A stretch of DNA of 64,000 bases from positions 18,696,590-18,760,589 of the forward strand of contig CM068316.1 of NCBI GenBank assembly GCA_034766995.1, written 5' to 3'. The stretch is from Acanthacorydalis orientalis. Lineage: Eukaryota > Arthropoda > Insecta > Megaloptera > Corydalidae. A model generated the notes under the pieces. The model worked only from the letters and a program-made list of their open reading frames with translations. It did not search any database and was not told the origin of the DNA. Shown piece by piece: positions 36,428 through 54,030 of the stretch; the first letter of the stretch is position 1, and every line of letters starts with the position of its first letter. The position numbers and the translations under genes are program-made.

Positions 36428-36960
36428 GTTGCCTTATTTTGGGTAAAATAAGGCTTTTTTAAAAAATAATCGAATTTAATTGCACACCATGCGATAAATA
36501 ATTTTAAGACGTATCTAATAATGTGCAATTTATGCATTTTCGCACTTAATTTCGACTACTTTTGGCCGAAAAACTGGTTGAAAAACGAGCTTTTTTGGTA
36601 AAATAAAGCTTTTTTGGAAAATAATCGAATTGAATTGCACACCTCGTTATAGATAATTTTATAACTCATCTAATGATGTGCGATATATGTCTTTTTGCAC
36701 CTAATTTCGTCTACTTTTGGCCGAAAAACTGGTTAAAAAACGGGTTTTTGAGTAAAATAAGACTTTGTTGGAAAATAATGGAATCGAGTTGCACACCACG
36801 TTATAGATAATTTTAAGTTGCATCTAATGATGTGCGATATATGCCTTTTCGCATTTAAATTCTATTACTTTTGGACGAAAAACTTGTTGAAAACGGGTTT
36901 TTTTGGGTAAAATTAGGCTTTTTGGACAATAATAGAATCGAATTGCACACCACGTGATAG
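36428..36960 (-). repeat. 155-A satellite, inverted copy, about 3.4 monomers
   Basis: Reverse complement of 155-A: GGAAAATAATCGAAT, GAATTGCACACCACG, TAATTTTAAG, GATGTGCGATATATG, TTTCGCACTTAATTTCGACT, GGCCGAAAAACTGGTTG. The monomers resemble the diverged left-edge type (8,900-9,800) more than the homogenised core. Confidence 0.95.
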
Positions 36961-37742
36961 ACGGACACACACACACATACACACACGGACACACATACAC
37001 ACACCGACACACATTGACACACATTCACTCAGACACACGGACACCTTTACGGACATACACACACGGACACACTCCACACAAACACACACATACATGGACA
37101 CAGGAATACACGTACATACACCCGCGGACACACACATTAGGACACACACACGGCTCACACAAACGGACGCACTTGCACGCATACATACTGTTTGACACGC
37201 ATACGCATCACTGTATGTACTCTCTAAACGTGTGTTTGTGTGTGTCAGAGTCATGTACTCTGACACACACACACACACACGGTCGGACACACATGGATAC
37301 TTACACTAGGCACGGACACGGAGACACACAATCTCACGGACATACGCACACGGACACACACACACACTTACGAACACACAGGCACACACACATGGACTTA
37401 CATACACAAACTCACGGACATACACACGGACACATTCACACACTCGGGTACATACGCGGACTCACACACACACACACACACTGATGTTCACACACACGGT
37501 CGCGCACACACTCACATACACAGAAGAATGCACACAGAGACACACTCGGACACACACACACACACAAACACACGTAAACACACATAATGACACACACACA
37601 CATAAACACGGGCACACACGGATGCACGGATACACGTACATAGGGACACACACTAGGACACATACCCGTGCATGTGTTCGATGTGTAATGCGTGAATGTG
37701 TAACCGTGTGTCCGTACACATACACACACACATGGACACATA
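36961..37742. repeat. (CA)n-rich microsatellite with CGGACAC interruptions
   Basis: CA-rich tract with frequent ACACGGACACAC motifs, the complement of the TG/GTCC tracts on the left side. A short internal TG-rich patch occurs at about 37,230-37,250. Long frames here are compositional. Confidence 0.95.
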
Positions 37743-37744
37743 CG

Positions 37745-38015
37745 CTGGTTTTTAGACAATATCTAAAAATCGAAAGTGCTCGGTGACTATTTTTGGACAA
37801 TGTCTAAATATTGCTCAGGCTTTGTGACGATTTTTAGATGTGATTTTTAGACATTGTCTGAAAATCACACGGTGTGGGAGACGATTATTAGACAATGTCT
37901 TAAAATCACTTGGACCAGGCGATGATTTTCAGAGAATATCTAAAACACACGACGGTTTTTAGACAGTCTAAAAATCAGTCAGTCCGGACGACTATTTCTA
38001 GACCGTGTCTAAAAC
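37745..38015 (-). repeat. 41-bp satellite, outer subfamily, inverted (right border)
   Basis: About six diverged reverse-complement units (GATTTTTAGACATTGTCTGA with CTCAGGCTTTGTGACG-type linkers). They match the CAGCC(C/T)GAG subfamily of 6,050-7,195. Satellite sequence ends at about 38,015. Confidence 0.85.
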
Positions 38016-38019
38016 ACAG

Positions 38020-39110
38020 ACACGCACGGATGATAATAAATATAATAAACATAATACTCAAACATTACTTTATTTCCAGCGTATTTCAGCAACTTCTATC
38101 GGTACACTGATGACCACCACATTTAATCACGTTTCACATTGTAATTAATCAATTTAGCAAGAAATTTGAATTTTTAAAGTGCGTTTTCACAAAAGACCTC
38201 TTTCTGAACCATTACCTATCTTCTTGAGTAGAGCAACAATCCTGAGTGAGCTACCGGCTATAGTCACAGTCCTCCAACAGTGGGTGCAGTAAGCGTTCAT
38301 TGAGATGCTAGTTGATCAATAAATACTCTTAGTAATAACAATGGTGTTTAATAAACCGACAAATATTCTTTACTGGAAAACAAACAGCAATCACAACTAG
38401 AGCCCTGAGCTCCATGAGACAGTCGAACATCCTCAGGTTGACATTGTTCTAATTTGTGACTCACCATTTGCTGAACAAAAATTCTAAATGTTGAACTTTC
38501 TCACGTATTGTATAGTCCAGACTGGCTGTCAGTGATGGTAGTGGGACTGCAGCTTATTAAGAAAAGCATCCCACACTGTAGACATGGCCACTGCTATCGA
38601 CTATTGAACTGACCATCTTAAGCTAGGTGGGGTCAGAAGCTTTTACTCGCTGTGGTGAGCAGCCAACCGGTGATCTCCAAAAAAACTTGGGATATTAATA
38701 TTTTGCGAGCATGAAGTCAATAAACATCCTAACTAGATACTTGAGTGCGAAAGATTCTGCATGGCATGCCGTTCTCATGACTTTTATTTTTTGATGAGTC
38801 CTACTCTTATTGAACAACATATAGCTAAACTGCTTTCGATAAATGTTCAAATGAAATTCTCGTATCTCAGATTACGTGATTTTTATTCCGATTAGTTAAA
38901 ATGGTAAATATTAGCTTCACCCTCATTTGTATGTAATTAATTATTAAGGTTAAAAAAGCATTATCTATATCAGTCGTAATAATTAAATCGACTGGTAATT
39001 ATTTTGGTACATTACAAAATTAATATATGAAGCATTAAATTAAAATAAAACAATATTACTAGAAAAACATAATCTTTGATTTATTAAAGTTAACAGCTAA
39101 AAACATCCAT
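38020..39110. other. Intergenic DNA, no gene recognised
   Basis: GC content is nearer to normal at 38,200-38,700 and stop codons break every frame. It may be an old transposon, but no family signature was recognised. AT-rich from 38,800 on. Confidence 0.5.
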
Positions 39111-39116
39111 TACAAT

Positions 39117-39186
39117 CAAGCGCGGGGGGAGCTCCCCTACGGGTTGGCGAGCATAGCGAATAGTGGGTGAAGCCCCCTTCTATATA
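39117..39186 (+). repeat. GC-rich hairpin repeat, copy a
   Basis: Contains the perfect 12-bp palindrome GGGGAGCTCCCC (39,126-39,137), then GGGTTGGCGAGCATAGCGAA and GGGTGAAGCCC. It stands out sharply from the AT-rich surroundings. Related copies lie at 39,466 and 46,048. Confidence 0.6.
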
Positions 39187-39465
39187 CTAAAAAATGGTCC
39201 TCCAGCCGTTGTGCATGACATTTTCTCTCTGACTGGTTGATATCATTCATGTGGTGTGTTCTGTTTTATAGTGTTCAATAAAAGACAGTATACAATTTGT
39301 GTAAAAGTGATACGAAACTTATTCAAAACATTGTATTCACTAAAGCTTTAGAGTAAAAAATTGTTATACATTTTAACATTGTATTTTGTTAATTTTTATG
39401 AACTATTTAATAAAAATTTTACGATTTACATTAATTGCTTGTATTATTTTGATTTAATTTGTTAA

Positions 39466-39542
39466 TGAGGAGCGAGCCGGGAGTGAAGCACCCCTCGGGG
39501 GGTTGGCAAGCGTAGTGAGCAGGTGTGGAGCCTTCATATATA
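39466..39542 (+). repeat. GC-rich hairpin repeat, copy b
   Basis: Same orientation and order of motifs as copy a (GTGAAGCACCCCTCGGGGGG, GTTGGCAAGCGTAGTGAGCA, GGAGCC, then CATATATA). The two may mark the ends of one mobile element or be separate insertions. Confidence 0.55.
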
Positions 39543-39544
39543 CA

Positions 39545-39940
39545 TATGTATGCATACACACTTTACTCCAAAATAAAGAAATATTTATAGCTATGTGTAG
39601 GTGCTTTGAAATATAATCTCAAAATAATCATAAAGACAAAATTATATAAAAAGAAAATTAAAATATTTTTTACTCCCCATGCAAATAACTGTTGTAACTA
39701 GTAATACATCAATATGTTCGGTATTTTTCAGTGATTTTATTTTACGGTAAGTATTAAGATAATACAAGACAATTACATAATAATAATCAATAATAATAAT
39801 ACATAAACTTTCACATTCATTTTACATAGCATTCTGTGATACACAATAGTTTCATAATTAAATTATGGTATCTTATTCATTTAAAATGTAGTTGTATATT
39901 ATATCAATAGATGTCACATACTGCATACATATCTCGTGAA
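39545..39940. other. AT-rich spacer, no gene recognised
   Basis: No recognisable feature. AT-rich with short AAT-repeats near 39,780. Confidence 0.5.
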
Positions 39941-39947
39941 TGTATCA

Positions 39948-40058
39948 ACGAACGTCTCCGACAACATTCGTTACTTTAACGGACATCGAATTTGCGAGAG
40001 GAGAGTTTTTGAGAGATCGTCGTAGACGTCATCGGCCTGCCATATCGGAGACGTTCGT
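39948..40058. repeat. 14-bp inverted repeat
   Basis: ACGAACGTCTCCGA at 39,948-39,961 is the exact reverse complement of TCGGAGACGTTCGT at 40,045-40,058, separated by 83 bp. Confidence 0.8.
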
Positions 40059-40304
40059 CGACGCGTTCGCAAAACAACGTAATAGGTTGTTTTAACATTA
40101 AGCTAAAAAGTACGATATTTTTCACAGGGGACATACACTGAATGTAACTGTATAGTAGGTTCGGCATAATTAAAATATTATTTCGTTCGCCGTATGTGCG
40201 AGCCTGTCACGGAAACGTGGGACACATCTGCGAATCGTTCCTCTGTGCAGTTCGAAAACGATCTCGAGTCATTCACCACGTCCGACATTCCGATAACCGA
40301 GCCA

Positions 40305-40313
40305 TATATAAAG
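40305..40313 (+). promoter_or_regulatory. TATA box (TATATAAAG)
   Basis: A good match to the TATA consensus inside the CpG-rich island. It lies about 140 bp upstream of the ATG at 40,454. The preceding 100 bp hold the G-rich ACGTGGGACAC and an E-box-like ACACATCTGC. Confidence 0.4.
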
Positions 40314-40453
40314 CGTATTATTTAATTTATGTCGATCGTGTCGTTCTGTCGAACAAATAACGTAAGAATCTACCGTTTATCGTTTGTACAGATATATTTT
40401 CGGTGAAAATCAAAGCACGGTATTATAAACGATCATTTAAAAGTAGGTCGAAT

Positions 40454-40750
40454 ATGTCGGTTTCGGTAACGTCGCTCTCCTCGAGACGTAGCGATATTCG
40501 ATCCGTGACGCAACTGCAAGCGTGTATGTTTTTTGAACAGCCAATCAAGCTCTTTCCGATTATAGATGTTAAGCGATCGACACTACTGATCAATGAACAA
40601 AAACCGACTGTTCAGAAAAGAAAATACACGTTAGACGGCGGCGCGAAAACGCAAGAATTTCAAAAAGCTTTTGCTCTCGAGTCAACGTGCTCACAAATAT
40701 CATGCATATCGCCATCAGCAATCCAACCGCACAGTTTTCGATACCTATAA
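40454..40750 (+). CDS. Hypothetical small intronless gene (98 codons)
   Basis: Open frame from ATG 40,454 (A at -3) to TAA 40,748-40,750. It could extend upstream in frame to 40,403 without another ATG. The product is basic and Ser/Arg-rich at the start (MSVSVTSLSSRRSDIRS), then CMFFEQPIKLFPIID and QKPTVQKRKYTLDGGAKTQE. No signal peptide, membrane segment or known domain is seen. Codon use is unlike the surrounding AT-rich DNA (many TCG, ACG and GCG codons), but the whole island is CpG-rich, so this is weak evidence. Supporting a gene are the TATA box about 140 bp upstream and the position in the island. Against it are the lack of recognisable homology and the short length. An overlapping minus-strand frame (40,590-40,829) is no better. 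Confidence 0.3.
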   Translation: MSVSVTSLSSRRSDIRSVTQLQACMFFEQPIKLFPIIDVKRSTLLINEQKPTVQKRKYTLDGGAKTQEFQKAFALESTCSQISCISPSAIQPHSFRYL

Positions 40751-41460
40751 ACAACTGGACAGCCAACAGCGATCTACGTGACTGTAGCTTGATTGCACTT
40801 CGTATGTAAAATCCCTCGCGCGCGCGCACACACTCACGATAAAATATGTTTTTAAATTCACTTAAATATAATGAAAACGATCATAGCATTTTATTTATAT
40901 AAATATTTTCACACGCTTTTTTACTTGTTGAACTAAAAAATGGAACGCGTTCGCGTCGACATTCTCCGTCGCTGCTGATCCGTCCGTGCCTCGAGCAGGC
41001 GGGCGTCCACACTATGCGGACGGAACATTCGCTCGTTTGTTGTCGAGGCGCAATGTCATTTATGTATACGATACAGATGTTTTCATGTCTAATTTTAGAT
41101 TTATGAAATGCGTGTTATTCTAAGCGAGTGAAGTTTTCTATCGATTTACGCGAATTTTACATTATTCTTAAAATAGTTTTCCATTTTTGACATTGTTTCA
41201 AAATGTAAAATATGAATTTATCCACAGAAACACGCAAGTAAAAACGTTCGCGAAAACGCACTGATACCGATTTCAAAAACCTAAAGCGAAATTCACTAGC
41301 GTTTTATTCGCTATTCCTCCGGTAAGCGAGTGGAGGTGAAACGAAGGACATCTGGTCCGAATGCGCGCCGGATGCGACCCGAGACGTATCGCGAATTTTC
41401 CGCGAGGATCGTTCCTCAGGCGCGTGTATTTTCGACGCTAGTGCTGTGACGTCTGACTAG

Positions 41461-42195
41461 TCGCTATGTTTCATGTACATTTTATATTCTCATTATATTA
41501 AATCGATTTAAACAGCCTCCTTTATACAAAAAGCTGTAATTCTCGCAATTTATGGGCAGTATCATTTTTTTTTAATTAATATTAATCACAAATATTGTAA
41601 ATTAATCAACTCAACAATGAATGAGACACAGCTATAAATGGCAGAGTAGAAATAAAGTTTATGGCACACAAACCTGGTCTCTGTACATTTCTAACTGAGG
41701 CTCGTATCGAAATTTATTGTTTATATTTATTTTGTTCGCCTGTTTGAATTTTATACTTTTTGATTCAGTTTATTTTCATTATTCTATTTTTCAAAGTAAA
41801 ATGGGATAAGTTATAGAAGTATCTTTATGCTCTCATTAATTGGTACATTTTTCCTTAAAAATGCAATAATTCAACAAATAACAAAATTCTTCTCGTCATA
41901 AAAGATCATATAAAGCGATATCGAGAAATTAACCGAAGACGTACTCGTAAACAACTAGCACTACATGCGATAGGACCTAATGTCGTACGTAAATAAAAAT
42001 TTAAATAGCTTACAATCTGAACAAGTGAATGGGAGTATATAGATGTGTTTTCCATTGACTACTATTTAATATGCTTGGTGATATCACACTTAAAAGTATT
42101 CGAGATAGAAAATATGAAAAAGCCACTAGTGTAATAGAAAAGGAAAACACTTTTATTTACTCCCCATACTCACATATATGTTATATATATATATA
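41461..42195. other. AT-rich intergenic DNA, no gene recognised
   Basis: No recognisable coding or RNA gene. Short frames only. Confidence 0.5.
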
Positions 42196-42199
42196 TATA

Positions 42200-42420
42200 T
42201 GTAATATGTGTATGTTTATGTATGCACGAGTGTATACTTTATATGAGTGAGTGTGCGTGCGTGTGTGTACGCATGTGTATGTTATACATACATACACACA
42301 CACACGCACACACACATACATATATATTCACACAATTACTATTCATAAGCGTACTCACACAAACACACACATATACATATATGTACAAATATGTATATGT
42401 ATGTATATATTTTAAAAAAT
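42200..42420. repeat. Mixed TG / CA / AT microsatellite with imperfect dyad
   Basis: A TG-rich half (GTGCGTGCGTGTGTGTACGC) is followed by a CA-rich half (ACACACACACACGCACACAC), so the tract can fold on itself. Confidence 0.85.
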
Positions 42421-43700
42421 GTTGCTGAAGTAGTGTTAACTGCTTATTGGATGAATTCATTGTTCTTAGTTGGTTGAAACAGTCAGATGATCATATAGTT
42501 GTAAAAGATGACTTTTTAATGAAAGTTTATTTGTTGAACATAACCTGAAAATTAATTTCTATTAACTATTTACACTGAAACATAAGCACTACACATATAG
42601 TGAGAGTACAATAAGAGAACATATTTACACAAAAAAGTGAATAGAAAGCTACAACTAATTCATAAACCATACATATCACAAATACATACATTATGTATGT
42701 AATAATTGACCAATGGATTGTACAAATCGACCAATTCTCATGTAATACAAATAGTGGTAGCTTAGTAGTTTAGCTAGGTAGTTTAGTATGAATTAACTAC
42801 TTCTAGTAGATCTTTATATTAAATTTCAATAAACAAATACTCCCTCTGTACAATATTCACACTATGGTGTAACTTTATCACTACTGAAAGTATTCATTAC
42901 TTATACTATTTCATCAAACAATAAAATAGATACACATATCCATCAACACTTTCATATTCAAATACACACACATACATACATTATACATAACAAATTAATT
43001 GATTGTTTTTAAATATTAATCATAAAATTTATATATTTATAATCAAAGAACAATGATAAAATCCCTTTTTAGGTGATACTGTCTTTTTTATCAACAAAAA
43101 CAATTTAAAACATTTGTGTCATTAACAAATATTAATTTATAATTTTAAAAAAATATAATTAAATCTCATAAGTTACACATCAAAAATGAATTCCTATAAT
43201 TTTCAAGTGCATATTATTTTATATGAAAATGGTCTTATTAGACAGATTACTTTCTTATTATAAAGCATTAATTCATGAATAGAAAAGGCTATTATGGATT
43301 TTTACTTATACAACATTAGTAACAAAATACATAATTTTCACACTTAAATTGTAATTCTAAAAATATATATGTCAATGTGAATTTTGTTCTGTTCATAGAA
43401 GATCATATTACATAATACTCATTTTACATAAAATTTATTTGAGAAAAAAAACAATTATTGTAACTAGTTTTAAGGAGATAAAAAGAAAGTCTTTCTTAAT
43501 TACTAAAAGAATTATGAAAAAAAAAACAGGTAAAAAGCAAAAGTATACTTGATATAAAATAATAGAAACATATTTTTAATAGAAATTTACAAGGTATATG
43601 AATAAGTCTAATTTAAAATCTTATGACTTCTTACAAATGACTACCTTATGTAAATTTCAATTCTCTGCAAGAGTAATAAACAACTTTTATATATATATAT
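42421..43700. other. AT-rich intergenic DNA, no gene recognised
   Basis: Stops in all frames. No recognisable family. Confidence 0.5.
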
Positions 43701-43707
43701 AATAGGT

Positions 43708-44071
43708 AAAGTCCGACGACCAGGCAAAGTACAACTTTACCTAGTCAAATTTCGACTTTGCCTAGTCAAATTTCGACTTTGCCTAGGCAAATTTTGACTT
43801 TGACTAGCCACCATCAGCCAAAGTCTGAAGTAGAACCTCTACTCAGGGCTGTATACCTGCACTTGGCTGGGTCAAGAAAGGGTGATGGTGAGGATGAAGG
43901 TGAGGGTGAGGAAGAAGGTGAGGGTGAGGATGAAGGTGAAGGTGAAGATGAATGTATAGGTGACGGTGATCTAATTTCAATTTTAATAATCAGGATATAT
44001 ATTGATTAGTCAAAGTCAGACTTTGACCGACGATGGTCAGGCAGTCTGACTTTACCTGGTCATCAAACTTT
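43708..44071. mobile_element. 364-bp non-autonomous element with terminal inverted repeats
   Basis: The left end (43,708-43,730) and the reverse complement of the right end (44,049-44,071) agree at 19 of 23 positions (AAAGTCCGACGACCAGGCAA versus AAAGTTTGATGACCAGGTAA over the first 20). All four differences are C/T changes. Inside the left end are three tandem copies of about 21 bp (ATTTCGACTTTGCCTAGTCA). The centre (43,880-43,970) is a GGTGAGGATGAA-type minisatellite whose Glu/Gly-rich frame is not a gene. No target-site duplication was confirmed. It is probably a MITE or foldback element. Confidence 0.6.
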
Positions 44072-44110
44072 GCTGACAACATAGATAGGTAGATAGATAC
44101 ATACACATAC

Positions 44111-44114
<4 letters not shown>

Positions 44115-44143
<29 letters not shown>

Positions 44144-44161
44144 CATGTGTGTGTGTATGTA

Positions 44162-44217
<56 letters not shown>
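44115..44217. repeat. (AT)n / (TG)n microsatellite
   Basis: Two AT runs flanking a GTGTGTGTATG patch. Confidence 0.9.
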
Positions 44218-44220
<3 letters not shown>

Positions 44221-44224
44221 ACAC

Positions 44225-44660
44225 ATTCACATCCGGTCTGAATTACATTACATTGATTTATATTGATTTGTTGTTAAATAATTTACACAATGCAATTTGA
44301 TCTGTCTGTTTGATCCAGACACGTCATTTGGAAAAAAGATTAATTTCTTTACTGCAGTATACATTAATTCCTGTTTTTAAATACTTTACCATTAATATTT
44401 TTAAGTACAAAATAACTATTTAACCCTTTATTTACTGATTTAATTAAAATGAATTTAATTAAATTTAATTTACTGATTTAATCCTATGAGGATAATGATA
44501 AATCACTGATTGTTTATTACCAATTTTTGTTTATATTACTTGAAAGTCCTGACATTAAGGTTTAAACATTTAAAAGTGTGGGTAATAATATATACCTTAA
44601 TAACAAAAAAGGATTGTAAAATTTAAAACAATGGCGAATATTATAAATAAAATCATTAAC
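44225..44660. other. AT-rich spacer, no gene recognised
   Basis: No recognisable feature apart from AATTTAATT-type short repeats near 44,450. Confidence 0.5.
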
Positions 44661-44662
44661 AT

Positions 44663-45112
44663 TATGGGTGTCTAACCTTTTGAGTACTCTGGGCCACATC
44701 AAATCAAGCTCACAAAAATTTGTCACAAGCCGCACATAAAATCTAATGTTTATTAATATATTGCACATAGTAAAATTGCATTTAGTTTTTTAATTAAAAG
44801 ATATTTATTAGAAAAAACTACAAACATGACGAAATGAATGAAACACGAGCTTGTTTTTATAAAAGCAATGCATCTACGTAACATTTAATGGATGTGGTTG
44901 CAATTTGAATGTAACTTTTAAGATGTACATCAAAAATTTTGGGTCATTTTACTTTTCATTTATTCATCACTTATGCAGTTGCACCATGGAATCTCAATCG
45001 CTTACGCATTTTTAGTGATAGAGATTCTATAATGTAAGTACATGTACATAATAGTAAAATAATTCCATTACACTCGCAGGCCATATGAGACCCATGGATT
45101 GGACACACATGA
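44663..45112. mobile_element. hAT-like non-autonomous element remnant
   Basis: The left end ATGGGTGTCTAACCTTTTGA followed by CTCTGGGCCACATCAA, and the right end GCAGGCCATATGAGACCCAT followed by GGATTGGACACACATGA, resemble the GGTGTCCAACCT...GGGCCGCAT ends widespread in hAT-family MITEs. The two ends pair imperfectly as inverted repeats (GGTGTCTAACC versus GTGTGTCCAATCC). The interior is AT-rich and non-coding. The target-site duplication was not resolved. Confidence 0.45.
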
Positions 45113-45322
45113 TTTAAATGGTTCTCCAAGTAGAATTAGTTTATTTTCCAAACAGTATTTTAAGTGTAAAAAAAAAGAAAACCTTACAAACTATATTTCA
45201 TATTGTACCTGTATCATATGGATATTTGATCAATTATATATTTATACATATTATATGTACATACTAATGTTATGCAGTTGTTTTACATATATGAAAATTG
45301 TTTATAATGTGTATGTGTTTAT

Positions 45323-45326
<4 letters not shown>

Positions 45327-45371
<45 letters not shown>
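45327..45371. repeat. (AT)n microsatellite
   Basis: About 45 bp of TA dinucleotide. Confidence 0.95.
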
Positions 45372-45374
<3 letters not shown>

Positions 45375-45375
<1 letters not shown>

Positions 45376-45822
45376 TGTTTGTGTGCAGTATGAAGAATGT
45401 TTTCTTTACATTTTTATATTATTGTTTTTCCTTGCCTAGTAAGTTTCATATTGTAAAAAAAAATATTTTTGAATCTTTTATTACTATTTGTGGATTTACA
45501 TATGTTTATACTTTTACACTTTATGTTTATACTATTACATACGTTTAGACTAGAAATATAATACATTTATATAAGTAGTGCAAATTAGTATTTTCATATG
45601 TACACATATGATTTATACATATTTTAAGTTTTAACTCATGTCACATACTTTCCAAACATATCGCTGATGAAAAATGAGGACTAAGTGTGAATGTATGTAT
45701 GAAAATAAATATATATATATATATATATTTCCATATATAAAAATCAAAATTATCAACAAAAAATTCGATGATGCCGATTTATTTATGGTGCCTAAATGTT
45801 TATTTCATATATAAAATAACAC
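45375..45822. other. AT-rich spacer, no gene recognised
   Basis: Downstream flank of the G-beta gene. It may contain its 3' UTR, but no unambiguous polyadenylation site can be chosen. Confidence 0.4.
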
Positions 45823-45930
45823 ATTGTAATCTGTCTGCGATAATGACTATATAAGCATACTAACATACATACATATGTACGTACCTACGTTAGTATGCTT
45901 ATATAGTCATTATCGCAGACAGATTACAAT
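45823..45930. repeat. Perfect inverted repeat, 42-bp arms with 24-bp loop
   Basis: Arm 45,823-45,864 (starting ATTGTAATCTGTCTGCGATA) is the exact reverse complement of arm 45,889-45,930. The loop 45,865-45,888 is itself rich in CATA/TACG. It is a foldback element, a palindromic insertion or a hairpin RNA source. It lies about 370 bp beyond the G-beta stop codon and could fall in its 3' UTR. Confidence 0.9.
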
Positions 45931-46047
45931 AAAATATATATATATATAAAACAACACATATATACAATATATTTGTGAGAATGATTATAGACATAAATGA
46001 GTTTTAAAAAATTGTTTCATTCGGTTACATGACATGCTTATAACTGA

Positions 46048-46112
46048 CAAGTGGATGAGTGCAGCAAGCCGGAGATGAATGCAGTGAGCAGAGGGGAAAA
46101 CCCCTTAGTACG
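46048..46112 (+). repeat. GC-rich hairpin repeat, copy c (diverged)
   Basis: GATGAGTGCAGCAAGCCGGA, then GCAGTGAGCAGAGGGG and AAAACCCC resemble copies a and b at 39.1-39.5 kb. A TG microsatellite follows at about 46,115-46,143. Confidence 0.45.
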
Positions 46113-46118
46113 TATGTA

Positions 46119-46150
<32 letters not shown>

Positions 46151-46300
46151 AATAAAATGTAATAAAATGTATATATATATATATATAAATAAAATGTACA
46201 TTTATGTCCATATACACAACATATTCACACAGAAATATATTTTTAATTTTATGTATATATAAAATGTATTTAAAACATACCACTTGCTAATAGGTGGAAA

Positions 46301-53014
<6,714 letters not shown>

Positions 53015-53841
53015 GCTGTATTCAAGCCTACTATTCACCTCGTCTGCTCACACCACCACCCTTTTAATACAAAAATACAATTAATAATGTAACAATGTAG
53101 AAATTTAAAAATCTCTGTCAATGCAATTACTTACAAGTCATAATTGACTAACATATGGAGTATGGGTTACATGTTATTAATACTGTAGTCAAAAATATTT
53201 TAAATGCATCACTGGTACATTTTCCAATATTTTTGTTCTATGAAACTTGTCTTTTATTTTCAATAAAACTAGTAACCAAAACACATACAATTTATGTACA
53301 CATGTTTGTATATTCTAGTCATGTAGTATATATGTATATTTTATATAATTGAAAAAATTATAGAAATTTTGTTTTCTATATCATCTAGATTTAATTATGT
53401 TTGACAATTAATGCCTTTGACATTCATTGACAACATATAATTATAAATAAATGACAATTATAAATGAATTATTTATAATCATATTTTGCATTATGTGTTT
53501 AAAGTTGGGCACAGTATAATGTAAATTACAAATATCTATGGAAAAATAAGTATAAAAAATTAATATTTAACTTTATACGTTAAGTAAAATTAAAATTTAA
53601 ATACTTATGAAATGTTATCTGAAGCATTACAAAATTTAACAGAATAATGAAAATCCGGTGTTACAAACAGAAATACTTACTTAACGAAACTAATAGAACA
53701 AATACCTCAAATTAATTTTAAAACTGACTGACATTTATCTTTTCATACTTTATGTACAGATTTTAAAAGTATTATTAGAAATCCACCTGGGATTAGATTT
53801 AAATAGCAAGATTTAAATGAAATAGATATTGTAATTATATA

Positions 53842-53845
<4 letters not shown>

Positions 53846-53881
<36 letters not shown>

Positions 53882-53936
53882 CATACATATATATATATAT
53901 ATATCTATATATATATATATATATACATATATACAC

Positions 53937-53999
<63 letters not shown>

Positions 54000-54030
54000 A
54001 ACATACATACATATATATATATATATAAAT
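53846..54030. repeat. Compound (AT)n / CATA microsatellite
   Basis: Four AT runs separated by ACATACATACAT spacers, upstream of the G-beta coding start. Confidence 0.95.

Larger units (their letters stand above)
39940..41460. promoter_or_regulatory. CpG-rich island in AT-rich DNA, candidate promoter/regulatory region
   Basis: About 1.5 kb with dense CG dinucleotides (for example TCGTCGACGCGTTCGC, GAATGCGCGCCGGATGCGAC, ATCGCGAATTTTCCGCGAGG), in strong contrast to flanks that are almost devoid of CpG. It contains a TATA box at 40,305-40,313, an inverted repeat at 39,948-40,058, a small ORF, and a splice-donor-like CCTCCGGTAAGC near 41,320. No satellite or transposon similarity was seen. A promoter or first exon of an unseen gene is plausible. 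An unmethylated or recently inserted segment is an alternative. Confidence 0.5.

Noticed and set aside
35900..37800. Cys/Val-rich and His/Thr-rich ORFs
   Set aside because: Composition artefacts of the 14-bp TG minisatellite and the CA microsatellite.
40590..40829. Minus-strand 79-codon ORF in the CpG island
   Set aside because: Overlaps the plus-strand candidate, ends inside a CG/CA repeat and has no promoter signal on its strand.
43758..44009. Glu/Gly-rich 83-codon ORF
   Set aside because: Encoded by the internal GGTGAGGATGAA minisatellite of a transposon-like element.
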